Source of the DNA: Apostichopus japonicus
Taxonomy: Eukaryota; Echinodermata; Holothuroidea; Aspidochirotida; Stichopodidae
Direction of reading: 5' to 3'
NCBI RefSeq assembly: GCF_037975245.1
Contig: NC_092579.1
Coordinates: 14,492,678 to 14,556,677, forward strand
Length of the DNA stretch: 64,000 nucleotides
Shown: positions 27,690-39,801 of the stretch, piece by piece
Layout: each line of letters begins with the position of its first letter
Position numbering within the stretch: position 1 is the stretch's first letter
Translations under genes and position numbers: made by a program
Notes under the pieces: model-generated
What the model saw: the letters and a program-made list of their open reading frames with translations, nothing else
The model's database searches: none
Told to the model about the DNA's origin: nothing

Positions 27690-27895
27690 GCATTTCACAG
27701 TTTGCAGTAATCTCAAGAGTAATTTTGTTAATTTTTCTTTCTTAAATGAAAACATTTTTGCAAAATCCAGCTGTCATATTCCTCAAAATTTACTTCAAAG
27801 TCTGCATTTCACATTTTGCACTAATCTCAAGAGCAAATTTTGTTAACTATTCTTTCTTAAATGAAACATCTTTGCAAAATCTAACAGTCCAAAAA
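27690..27895. repeat. Imperfect tandem duplication of about 110 bp
   Basis: Two copies share GCATTTCACA, TAATCTCAAGAG, TTCTTTCTTAAATGAAA and TTTGCAAAATC in the same order. The copies have diverged at scattered positions. Confidence 0.8.
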
Positions 27896-28969
27896 TAGCA
27901 TCAAGTCATGCAGAATCCTTAGTTTGATGACACTTTTGATTGCAGTTTCAGAAATGTTTAACAACCTGGCACTCAATTAAAATACTCTTTCCATCATGAA
28001 AATAGCTGTAACTCCCATCAAAAGCCATCAAAGATTGACACTTTTACAAGTCTTTTCTTAATTCTAGTTTTATTAATGAATAAACATTAACTAATTTTGC
28101 ACATTGATGATGTAAAAGGAGTGACTGCCTAATTTTCTGTTATGTTATCCCTTTGTTTTCAAAACCTTCGTTTCGTGGACATTGATCACAGGTTTGTGGC
28201 CTGAGGTACTTTTTGAAAATATTTTTATTGTCTTCTTTGAAAGGAGGAACATCACATTATTCAAATTGCTATATGTGGGCTTGTAAATTAGGGGTTAACT
28301 TATTAAGGGATAAAATAAAATATTTTGATATTAAGATAGTTTGCACATCTTTAATGAGTTCCCAGATTTATGAAAACTTCAAATGTGTATATCTTGGAAA
28401 CGAATTGAGCTTTTCCACACAATTTCAACAGATTTAGAATGAGATTATCACACACAACAAATGTACTGCATAAATGGCAAATTGTCTAGGTGACTGTAGT
28501 ATTTTAAACTGAATGATCACATAGCATGACAAACTCATTTAAATTACTTGTTATTAAATGTTTGGGGATAAAAACTTAAAATAAAAATAATAATAGACTC
28601 AATCATAACAAATAGCTGTGTAATGACCTTCAATATTACTGTGATAAAAGGATAAGTTTGTGCAGATTCAGGAAGCAAGTTGTGTTAAGGGAAACTAAGA
28701 ACTGTAGAAAAATATTGAAAATTTATAGAGCAAAAAAAGTCAAAATGTATGTAATTTAGCAAAAGTTGTTTTTTGATTTCTGAAATTCATCGCAATAAGC
28801 AACCTTTAAGTTTTGTCATCTTAATCATCAAGACAAAGAGGGCAGTAGACGATACATGTTTACTTCACGCTGTCGTACTGTCTGCGATTTGCATTCTTTC
28901 TTGTCAACTTGAAACTTCAGGCATTATGCACAATTTAGTTGAAACACTCTTAGCATACTCAACACATAG

Positions 28970-29148
28970 CACAGACAGTCAACAGATGACTCACTTATCA
29001 CAGTTACATACAAGGTTATAACTGATTATGTGTAGCACCAGACAACAAGAGTCTACACTACACACAACACAGACAGTCAACAGATGACTCACTTATCGCA
29101 TTTACATACAAGGTTATAACTGATTATGTGTAGCACCAGAAAACGAAA
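28970..29148. repeat. 98-bp tandem duplication
   Basis: The block beginning ACAGACAGTCAACAGATGAC at 28971 repeats at 29069 with few differences. Both copies continue into GGTTATAACTGATTATGTGT and end in GTAGCACCAGA. It lies just downstream of the ALG1 stop codon, possibly within its 3' UTR. Confidence 0.9.
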
Positions 29149-29226
29149 GCATAATGATCTTCTACATTATTGTTACCATTGGAATACCTATCTTCATTAG
29201 TTTGCATGCTGAGATAGAAGTAAAAC

Positions 29227-32200
29227 TTAGGTATACAGAATTGGTTTCACTGTTTTCAGCCAGCTTTCCTCCCACCTCAATTCCTGAAATTCTTTGAGGT
29301 TTTTACGAAATTCTTCGAGCTTTGGTACATTGGGAAATTCGTTAAGGAGGTCTTGTATCTGGGATGCAAGCTCTGCCTTGTTCTTAAAGACGAGCCCATT
29401 CTTGCCATGCTGCACTAATTCATGAAGGCTGTAAATGAAATTGAAAAGATTCCAATAAAAGTTAAGACTGATAAACATGAAAACATCAAGATACATCACT
29501 AATCAAGATAATAGACAGTCAAGCAGCACTAATATTACTTAAGAGTGGAATACCAGCCAGGCCTAGAAATTCACAAGCCACCTGCTTAAAATATGCATGT
29601 GCTTCAAAAAATCTACTGGCTGAATGTCAAGTTAACACAGGTAGTTTCCTGAATTGCAATACATATTAGTTACAGTATTGGCTTTATAAGAGCTAGCCGA
29701 TAATAACATTTGCTCACAATAAGTGCTATTCCAAGGCTCATGTCAGGTACTGAAATCAAATGGATTCTTTGATGATTAATAACCAACTTATGAAGAGTTT
29801 ACAATCTTAACGATAATAAATTGCAATTTCTTCAAATAAATTGCCATTTCGACAAATAAAATTCCATTTCTTCCCATTGCCAAACAGCTACAACCACTGG
29901 CAGTTAGTCAATAAATTAGCAAGTATTTCAAGGCCTGCTGTCTTTATTGTGAAAGATGTAAGGACTCATCCCAACATTAAAAGGCTCAAAACTTGCAGCT
30001 TACCAGTTAAAATGAATTGCACATACTGGAAGCCCACAGCCAAACATGTCAACAACTTTCATGGGAAGGTCAAGACCACTGGAGGAAAGGTGCAGGCAAA
30101 CCCCAAGATCAGCAGCTCCTAGAATTAAAAAAAGAAACAGAAAAAATAAACATTGATAAAATCTTTACAAAATAGCTACACTAAACCAAATACAAGTGAA
30201 AGCATACAATAGATCTCATGTTATCATACAGTGAGTCACAGACTATGACAAATAAAGAAACATACTGGGAAGAGATGTTTAATGGTCATTCTAGATGACC
30301 AAATTTATGTTTGGACGACCAATATCAGCTCTGAAGGTCAACGTGGAGTGGGGGAGGGGGGGGGTTGACTAATTGTTAACATGTAAACTTTCATATTGCA
30401 TTGTGACAGATACAACCAAGAAATTATAAATTGGTATGACCAACCTCCATTACTTTGAAGATACTTAAAACAAACAAAATATAGTGGAAAGCCTATGATC
30501 CACAGGTAGAATTGTTCTATTCACCAAAACCTCACATCTCTCCTACAGTGTACAGATTAGTCATTCTTTGTTGTTTTGCTTCCTTTTTGTCAAACAACCA
30601 GATTTCCTCTTTGGGAAACCGTAAAGTAGGATCTGGTTGTCAGGGGGACACCCAGAAAACAATCATTCGCATAGCTTCAATGAGCTGATACACTTTGTGT
30701 GTAGACTTCCAACAAATTTTGCTACTACTATGTGAGAGCGGCACCCAGATAGTACGAGCTACAGCAAAGATAAAGACTTTAAAAGTTTGATGAATAGGGA
30801 AATTATACATATTGGAAATACATATGACATCATGTATCACTTATTCAACTGAAAATATCTCTCGGATGGTACCATAATTTTGCCACGGAGGCAGATTACC
30901 CGCTCAAAAACAGAAAAGCCTTGAATCACAGTATGCGAACAGCTAAAACAATACTTCCTAACATATCACATTGAGTAAGTTCAATAGAAATCAAAAATAC
31001 GATCTGAAAAGAAATGAAGCTTTTCAATATCCTGTACCTTGAACACACCACAGACAACATAGTATAGTGTTTATGAAGGTTTTATCTCGCAAGAGTTTGT
31101 GGAAATTTCTACAGTTAGAAACAAGACAATCAGATGTTTTCAACTAGCAGTTATATTGTTGAAAATATTGTTGGTTTCCCTGTATGGGTGGAATTGTTCT
31201 AGTACTATCTATTCATTCTTTCTTGTCTTTGTCCTTCTCCAGTTTATTCCCTTCCCTTTATCCTCTCTTTGTCCCTCCACTGTTTATCTCCTACCTCTCC
31301 TCTTCCCCTGTTGGTTTCTTTCTTTCTTCTCTCCATCCCTTGTCTACTAATCCCCTTTCATCCATCTCTTTGTGTTCACCATGCTTATTAACTGGTCTGT
31401 ATTTTGTGCGTGTTTTTGTCCCTTCTGCTACTGTTACTTGTCATTTAGCCTTTGAAGAAGATCCTGCTAGGATCGAAACGTCAGGCTAACTTACTTTTAC
31501 ACATTCTCCTACACAGGCTCTCTAGTGGATAAGCAGTTTGCTAACAGTTTTATTTTATTTTACTATCTATTCATGTAAGCTGAACTTACCAACAAGGAGA
31601 GGGTAGTCCTCAGCAGTCAACCATGGTGTACATATTGTCACGTGTTGGAAGGATTTCTTGCTAATTATTTCTTCATAATGTTGTTTCTGAGGGCCTTTTC
31701 CTGTTATGGCACAGACAATGTCTGGTAAGGTCTTGCTTTTACTCGCAGCCTCTTCGTAACCTGTCAACAAGAAATCAAGACATCGTTCAGAACTGTTTAT
31801 CATGAAACTTTATAGCATACAATAGGGTAATTTAAAATGTGAGATACACCCTGGTATGATGATGGCAGCATTGATAGCTCGTCTTTAACAACACTAGAAT
31901 GTTCTTGACTTACATGTTTTCTCAACTTCTATTTCCATTTTTTTTCGAAAGTAAAATAATTTTTGCACCTAGGACGTTCAAATACATAAATATTTTGGCA
32001 CAATATTGCTCATGCTCTACATGCACTATTCTCTTGTCAAACATGTGCATCTGGTTTGCTCGATGCCTTTTGTATTTTAGACTAAACAGACACATTGAAA
32101 GAAATGCAACAACAATTTCATTTTTATGTCACTGAATCTAAAACAGTAAACAACAGAAACTTTCTTGAGCACCTACTATATCAACGATCATCAGATAAAT

Positions 32201-35200
32201 CAAGGCTGATCAAATTATTCCAGTAGTATCAACTATTCATGACCAGTGTAAACTATGTAAATATCCAACCCCAAGATTTAAGAACATTGACATTACTTCC
32301 ATTATTTTCAGTTCTGCTGTCACATTTCCCCCTCTAGCAAGCCCCACCACACCACACCCCACCCACTCCCAACACAACCCACCCACAACGGCACTGAGCT
32401 TTTATCACAGACCTGAATACTGAACTATGGGAGAGTTTCCCTAAGTCGAATTTCTCCCCAAACTAATGCAGAAATCTTACTCTTTAAAGCATCAACATCT
32501 TTCAAACTAATACAGAAATCTTACTCTCTGAAGCCTGAACACCTATCAAACTAATGCAAAAATCTTACTCTCTAAAGCATCAACACCTAACAAACTAATG
32601 CAGAAATCTTACTCTTTAAAGCATCAACACCGATCAAACTAATGCAGAAATCTTACTCTCTAAAGCATCAACACCTAACAAACTAATGCAGAAATCTTAC
32701 TCTTTAAAGCATCAACACCTAACAAACTAATGCAGAAATCTTACTCTCTAAAGCATCAACACCTGTCAAACTAATGCAGAAATCTTACGCTCTAAAGCAT
32801 CAACACCTAACAAACTAATGCAGAAATCTTACTCTTTAAAGCATCAACACCTGTAGAACTAATGCAGAAATCTTACTCTCTAAAGCATCAACACCTGTCA
32901 AACTAATGCAGAAATCTTACGCTCTAAAGCATCAACACCTAACAAACTAATGCAGAAATCTTACTCTCTAAAGCATCAACACCTAACAAACTAATGCAGA
33001 AATCTTACTCTCTAAAGCATCAACACCTGTAGAACTAATGCAGAAATCTTACTCTCTAAAGCATCAACACCTGTCAAACTAACGCAGAAATCTTACTCTC
33101 TAAAGCATCAACACCTAAAAAACTAATGCAGAAATCTTACTCTCTAAAGCATCAACACCTGTCAAACTAATGCAGAAATCTTACTCTCTAAAGCATCAAC
33201 ACCTAACAAACTAATGCAGAAATCTTACTCTCTAAAGCATCAACACCTGTCAAACTAATGCAGAAATCTTACTCTCTAAAGCATCAACACCTAACAAACT
33301 AATGCAGAAATCTTACTCTCTAAAGCATCAACACCTAACAAACTAATGCAGAAATCTTACTCTCTAAAGCATCAACACCTGTCAAACTAATGCAGAAATC
33401 TTACTCTCTAAAGCATCAACACCTGTCAAACTAATACAGAAATCTTACTCTCTAAAGCATCAACACCTGGCAAACTAATGCAGAAATCTTACTCTCTAAA
33501 GCATCAACACCTAACAAACTAATGCAGAAATCTTACTCTCTAAAGCATCAACACCTGTCAAACTAATGCAGAAATCTTACTCTCTAAAGCATCAACACCT
33601 ATCCAACTAATACAAAAATCTTACTCTCTAAAGCATCAACACCCATCAACTTACTCTCTAACGCATCAACACCTATCAAAGACTAATACAAAAATCTTAC
33701 TCTCTAAAGCATCAACACCTTTTAAGCTAATGCAGAAATCTTACTCTCTAAAGCATCAACACCTGTCCAACTAATACAAAAATCTTACTCTCTAAAGCAT
33801 CAACACCTATCAAAAACTAATGCAGAAATCTTACTCTCTAAAGCATCAACTCCTGTTAAACTAATGCAGAAATCTTACTCTCTAAAGCATCAACACCTAT
33901 CCAACTAATACAAAAATCTTACTCTCTAAAGCATCAACACCTATTAACTTACTCTCTAAAGCATCAACACCTATCAAAAACTAATACAAAAATCTTACTC
34001 TCTAAAGCATCAACACCTTTCAAACTAATACAAAAATCTTACTCTCTAAAGCATCAACACCTATCAAAAAATAATGCAGAAATCTTGCTCTCTAAAGCAT
34101 CAACACCTTTCAAACTAATACAGAAATCTTACTCTCTAAAGCATCAACACCTATCAAACTAATGCAGAAATCTTACTCTCTAAAGCATCAAGTAGTATTG
34201 AAAAGTCCTCATCCTCTGTCCAGCTGGTGCTACTGATCAGTAAAGCCGGCCTGTCCTCTTTCACCAGGACTTCTCCGTCTACCACTTTTGTAAAAGCAGA
34301 TTCAGCTGCATTGCCTTCCTTGTCTTTAAACTCTGGATATTGCTTGCCAAGTCGCAGAAATAGCTGAAAAAGTTGACACAGAAAGATGCTTAAAATGTCA
34401 ATATAAAGCTGTTAATCTGTTGTATGGACAATTCATTGTTCTTCAAAAGTTATAATGCAGAGAAAGGCAGTAAATAATTTATCCAGCATCACATCACAAA
34501 ATGCTATGCAAATGTGGTCATTAGTTGCTGATCAAGTCCAAAGATGTCTGGTATCTAGCAGTATCAACACAGGAAGCTGAGTAAACATAGTAAGAGACAA
34601 AATTCAGAGCCTTCAAAACTGCTTCACAAAATTTGTACACTAAATTATTCCCTGAAAGGTGCATTTTACCAGTCAAAACAAAAGAATGTGTAAAAGTAAG
34701 TTGGCCTGACGTTTCGATCCAAGCAGGATCTTCTTCAACTTTAGGCTAAATGACAAGTAACAGTAACAGAAGGTACAAAAACATGCACATAATACAGACA
34801 GGTTAATGAGCATGGTGAACACAAAGAGATAGATGTAAGGGGATTAGTAGACAAGGGATGGAGAGAAGAAAGAAAGAAACCAACAGGGGAAGAGGAGAGG
34901 TGGGAGATAAACAGTGGAGGGACAAAGACAAAAGAAGACGTCTAAACAAAAGAAGACGTCTAAATCTGAAATCGTAGCATTGGCAATGAAACAGGAATGC
35001 TGGTAAATCTACATCTCGCTGCAAAACAGGTACTCCTTACTATGCACATCATAGTAATACAGGTTGAGTATGTATGATTCACAAAGCAGTTGCATTTCAG
35101 AGAGGATAAAAAGTGCTAAAGAGACGTAAGATGGTTACTTGCATTCTGAGATCACAGTGATCATTAACGAGCAGAACATTCCATTATTATTTTGAAAACT

Positions 35201-38200
35201 TACAGATTACCCATCATACAGTACATTGGTCCAAACACCTACTGCTGGCATACACATCCCAAGACGCAATATGGCCTAAGCCCAGGTTACTCAACCTGTG
35301 GTCCGCGGACCCCTAGGGGGTCCGTGAAATTTATTAGGGGGTCCGTGAGGGCAAAGGGGTCTGCAGGGGGTCCGTGAAAAAATAAGGGTCCGCGAAAGCC
35401 GAAGAGGTTCGTGAAAAATGGAATGAGAGATATAGTCGAAGGAAGAAGTATGTATGCCTCTAGAAATCTAGGCTAGGCTAGCCGTCAGTACGTCGGACCC
35501 TGATGATCAGACCGTATCGTCAGTAGTCGATAAATGTTGAATCGTGCATTCCCCGATGAAAACAAGTAATATAGTTTCTCATTGGATTACATTCGGTGAG
35601 GTATGGATAACATGCCACCCGAGTGTTGTGTACAACTTAACTGCACACTATACATCCTAATATGCAGAGCAATAACTATGATGCGTTGCTCACCGTTGAC
35701 ACAGCGAAGCGCGGCAGTTATAAGGCTTTGGTGGAGGATAAGTTATAACTAAATTGGAATTGACACACACAAAAACCGGTGCCGTTTGCAGCTATCTGAC
35801 AAAGAAAACACATAATTCTCCTGACCTCATGCAGAATCAACCAGTTTGTATCTGACAACTCATCGCTTCCAAATTAAAATGTAATTGGGAAATATATCAT
35901 TTGAAAGTAAGAATTTCCAAGTAGGCCTATGCCTAGCAATACTTGCAGGTCTAGGAAAACTGCATTCCATGCCCAGAAAAATGCATTTCTAAACATAAAT
36001 TCTTGAACATAAATTTACTTCAAAAGTCACAAAATAATGCACCATTTCGCATCTGACCCTCAATATTGAAAAAAATCAAAAGGGGACAGGAAAACCCCCT
36101 CCCATTATACCCCTCCCCCAGGCCGGCGGACACTGTCCGGGGGTCCTCCAAACATTTCAGTTTATCTCAAGGGGTCCCTGGATAGAAAAAGGTTGAGAAC
36201 CTAGGGCCTAAGCCACACCTCTTGTGATATTTCCTCAAAATAGTCATCTCTTGAATAATCGTTAATTTCCTTTAAAGACATTCATACTATCATGAAGCTT
36301 GTCTCCGGTTGCCCAAGACTTCTTAGTTTTATCAGGTTTCTAACATACTTTAGCTAGAGGGACTTTCCTTTTCTTGCTTTACCTCGTGTTTATCTGCTAC
36401 AGAGGTCTCTTTGAATACATCTGCTGCTCTGTCATACAGAGTGGTCACGTTCTGTAAGCCCCAGTTCATGGTAAGGTCATCATTCATTGCATTTGTAACA
36501 CAGAGATTGTCATTTGCGCACCTGCAAAATGTCCGCTCAAACCTGCCATTTGAACAGAACAATGTCAAATCACATTTTGTATTAAATCATTGCCTTTAGC
36601 AAGCTTGTTTCACAGTTATCTTATACAATTTATGGACGTTGCTGTAAACTTGATAAATTGCACATTTAACAACCTCTTATAGGCGTGAGTAAAACTTCTC
36701 CCAGATCCATGTTTAGTTCCTCCATGATATTATAGAAAATAGACAACCATCTTTAACAAAACACAACTTTAGCGAGCTTTAACATTGTGTGACTAATCAC
36801 TATCTGAACATACTTTGAGCTATCACCGCAGCAAATTACTTTTGATACATTGGAGCAATTTTTAGCAAAACTTGTAAAATCCAAGAAATTTATTGCCCAT
36901 TATGGCCATGTCTGCAAGTTAAATTTCTTGCACATAATCTTGTCAGTTCTATTATACTACAGAATTGCACTGAAACAACATGAAATCATGTAACTTCCTG
37001 CAGTAAGTATCAAATTAAAGGCCTAGATGCTGTTGAAATAATTAACAACTACAAACACCAGTTTATTTGTCACCACATACCTTTCAGCTAATCCAACAAG
37101 CAAGTGATTTTTGCCCAAGGATAGGCCAAGGATAGTATAGCCATAGTTGTGCCAATCAATGATGAATTTGCTACCATAGAGTCTGCCCATAACCCAAGCA
37201 ACTGCTAGGGTTGGAATGGTTGGTGGATTCTGAAAAGTAAACCAAAGTATTTAAAGAAACTGTAACTTCTCGTGAGGCTCTAACACATTGCAGCATAACC
37301 ATAACATTGCATGCTAACAGAAGGTAAGTCGATTATCTAGAAAATAGCAGATGTACATCCCGATGAACTTGTAGGAAGTTTACTTACATACTTTGGATGT
37401 TTTAAATTTGATGACAGTTTAAATAGTAATGTGAATAACTGGAGTCCAGTTCTTAGCTTTGGGTAGATAAAATCAGCAGAACATGAAATGGCTAAAAGAT
37501 TGAAGAGACTTTTGGTAATCTCAGATTGGAAATGATTACAAACCTGGACTATAATGTGTGATGGCCACTTTATCTTGATGAAGAGAGTCCAGGTCAGCTG
37601 GAAAGCTTGGAGTAAAACTTTGGTTGGGTACCTCAGGAAAGTTGGCAAAACTATAGCAAAGACAAAGTTTGTAATGTAAAAGGCAAATGTACAGGCAAAG
37701 AAATTTCAGACAAGAAAAAAACAAAATTTGAAGAGACTCATAATTTGAGTTTATATTAAAGATTATGTACAGTAAAACTTAACAGAAGATTCTGAGTATT
37801 TTGCCAGGAATGATTGAATTAATCAATCAAACAGAGAGATCTACATCACATTATAAATACTGTACCTACCGTACTTTATCCCCATCAAAGCTACTCAGCT
37901 TGCTAGTAAAAATTTCATTTCGAGTTTAACAAATCTGTTGCTCTGACACTGGTAGTGTACATTAGTGTTAATCTCATACATATTACTATAATTAATAAAT
38001 GTTTATAATGTTATGGTTATTCTGCATGAAATAGTTGGGATGATCACACAGAAAACATCTTTATACTCAAAGCAAGTTTCTGCATCGTTAGTTTAAGTGA
38101 AAATGAAATACTGCTACAGTATGTACCTGACACATATTAAGGAATCTGATGCAAAGAAATTTAGTTTTGGAATCCATCCTTACATACTGTAGGAATACTA

Positions 38201-39801
38201 GGATGCAGTCTTATGGCTAAGCTATAAAGGAGAAATGAAACAATTTTAAAACAACAATCTGGGCAAGCTGAGGGGAGATGAAACAGATAGGCTCTTGGGA
38301 ATAACTGTACCATCCTGCCTCTCAAGCCCTCTGCTCTGATGGTTTTACATTCTTGAAAATTTAAATATAATTGCAAACATTAACTACATTTGACATTGCT
38401 GTTTTACATTAACATTACTGCATTAACTCACATATCAGGTTAGGTACATCGCTCATTGGATGAAGGCGGACTTTGCTGCTGGAGTTCAAAATTTCATTTG
38501 GTTTGGATCCTGAGAAAAAAAATATTCAGTACATCAATACTAAAAAATAGTAATTATGTGCCTAGCATAAGATGATCAATCCACATTTACACAAGCTTGT
38601 TAATTAATGTCAGGTAAGTATTTTATAATACTATATATACAGGAAACTTGTACATAGTCCATTTTTCTATATATACATCGAAAGTAAATCTGCAAAAACT
38701 AAATTTTTAGTGAAAGATGTTAGTTCTGGATTTTTCTGAACAGCAAGAAATTCAGTAAGAGGCTTGTGTTATTATTTATTAAATCTACAAATTTTAAAGT
38801 GTTTATCTTTTGGACAAATAACAGAACAATGTGGACAAAGGCTAAATATTTCAAAGCAATCTTTGTATTGTTTGTCTTTGCCTGACAATGTATGGACCCG
38901 CTTCCTGTGACATGTTTACAAACAGGAAGTTGATATTTTTCAAGATTGGTTCTCTTGAACAAACTTTCACAATTTTCTGATGTTGGTGTTTCATATGTAC
39001 ACTGTACCTAATGACCGAAGAGTCATGGGTTATAGTAAATGGTTTATTGTTTCAAAATCATGCACATGTATGTTGTGTTGTGTAGAGCATTTGCTCACTT
39101 CTAAATGTGTTCTGAAATCATAGGCTATCTTTATGGTATGAAAATCCACTGATTCACAATATGTAGGAACAATCAGATAGTTTTTATGTTAATTTTACAT
39201 TTGTACAAGTAGCCTAGTCTCACACCATTTTTACATACCATATGCTGCGATTTGACCTTGGGTCAGAAGACCTTGCACTTCTGACCGACAGAATACTGCA
39301 TGTACAGTTGGTTAACTAAATTAGGCAAGGTCTAGGCTGTAGGCCTAACGTAGTTCAACAACACTGCATGGAATCCGTATGGGGATTTACTGGAGCCAAA
39401 TGTATCACTGTAAGTTATTGTAAGCCTAGGCCTATCAAAGTTAGGCAGAGAGTAGGTATACAGTAGGACTAGGCTAGGCCTAGTTAGGCCTCCAGCAGGC
39501 CCAACATAGTCTTTCTTAAACGAAACTTACCGCCATATCCGACAATGTCCACATCGAAATTCAATTTTGCAAATGAAGCTGCATGATACTGCATTCTTGG
39601 GCTACGACCAATATCTCCTAGAACGATAATACAGGCTGTGGAACCCATTCGAGCCTTACGATAGCCAGACGCCATATACAAAAAGACAAGGGTGACAAAC
39701 ATCAGGCTGTAAAGTCCCTGAAAATATAGGTAGACTTCCATGAAAAGGATCATAGATCCTTGGACTACAATGTCCATATACTGGTCTGAAATGAGTGCCA
39801 T
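29227..39801 (-). CDS. ALG1: ALG1 chitobiosyldiphosphodolichol beta-mannosyltransferase, complete, 9 exons
   Basis: Exons in transcript order: 39531-39801, 38432-38509, 37544-37650, 37081-37229, 36383-36542, 34177-34363, 31590-31760, 30004-30118, 29227-29428. Phases join throughout and give 479 residues, slightly longer than vertebrate ALG1. The enzyme adds the first mannose (beta-1,4, from GDP-mannose) to GlcNAc2-PP-dolichol on the cytosolic face of the ER. Visible: an N-terminal hydrophobic anchor (residues ~16-43), [14 protein letters not shown] after it, [93 protein letters not shown] and the C-terminal [13 protein letters not shown]. The start at 39801 is the first ATG after an in-frame stop at 39808-39810. 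An unusual satellite follows exon 6 (34177-34363), and introns 5 and 6 carry transposable elements. Confidence 0.96.
31240..31562 (+). mobile_element. Repeat element with GATCC hairpin and GAAACGTC, copy A
   Basis: A pyrimidine-rich stretch leads to AGCCTTTGAAGAAGATCC, then the perfect hairpin GATCCT-GCT-AGGATC, then GAAACGTCAGGCT. The copy continues with TAGTGGATAAGCAG and ends in a TTTTATTTTA tail. Copies B (34685-34930, inverted) and C (43757-43872) share this core. It lies in an ALG1 intron, antisense to the gene. The element class is not identified. Confidence 0.75.
32450..34190 (-). repeat. 44-bp minisatellite built from the ALG1 exon 6 / intron 6 junction (~39 copies)
   Basis: A unit of about 44 bp repeats from near 32450 up to and into exon 6 (34177-34363); I count about 39 copies plus the true junction. 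Read in ALG1 sense, each unit contains GATGCTTTAGAGAGTAAGA. This is the last 13 bases of exon 6 followed by its 5' splice site GTAAGA. The copy nearest the exon runs directly into coding sequence, so the array grew from the junction into the intron. Two main unit types alternate irregularly, reading TTTGACAG or TTTGTTAG before GTGTTGATGC. Units near the exon end are more varied, and a few are shortened. No ORF or array-associated gene is present. Confidence 0.95.
34685..34930 (-). mobile_element. Repeat element with GATCC hairpin and GAAACGTC, copy B (inverted)
   Basis: The reverse complement matches copy A (31240-31562) over the pyrimidine-rich lead, GTTCACCATGCT, TTACTTGTCATTTAGCCT and the hairpin core. 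The hairpin carries one change in its loop-side arm (TGCTTGGATC). Similarity stops after CTTACTTTTACACATTCT, so the 3' tail is missing. Copies A and B face each other around the 44-bp satellite and ALG1 exons 6 and 7. Confidence 0.8.
35281..36204. mobile_element. hAT-like non-autonomous DNA transposon
   Basis: The ends are imperfect inverted repeats: CAGGTTACTCAACCTGTGG on the left, and AAGGTTGAGAACCTAG on the right. Both are followed internally by GGTCCGCGG- and GGGGTCC-type sequence. The 8-bp target duplication GGCCTAAG flanks the element at 35273-35280 and 36205-36212. An 8-bp duplication and CAGG...TCAACC ends fit the hAT superfamily. No transposase frame is visible. It lies in ALG1 intron 5, between exons 36383-36542 and 34177-34363. 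Confidence 0.85.

Larger units (their letters stand above)
25149..29226. other. SLC25A17 upstream region and ALG1 3' flank, no gene seen
   Basis: SLC25A17 and ALG1 are both on the minus strand, so this interval should hold the SLC25A17 promoter at its low end and the ALG1 3' UTR at its high end. No conserved exon is found on either strand. G-rich and C-rich tracts occur near 25855, 26110-26160 and 26330. A frame open at 25081-25512 on the plus strand is antisense to SLC25A17 exon 1 and shows no family similarity. Confidence 0.5.

Noticed and set aside
32450-34190. CRISPR-like regular array
   Set aside because: The whole 44-bp unit is repeated with no unique spacers, it lies in an animal intron, and it is clearly copied from the adjacent exon junction.
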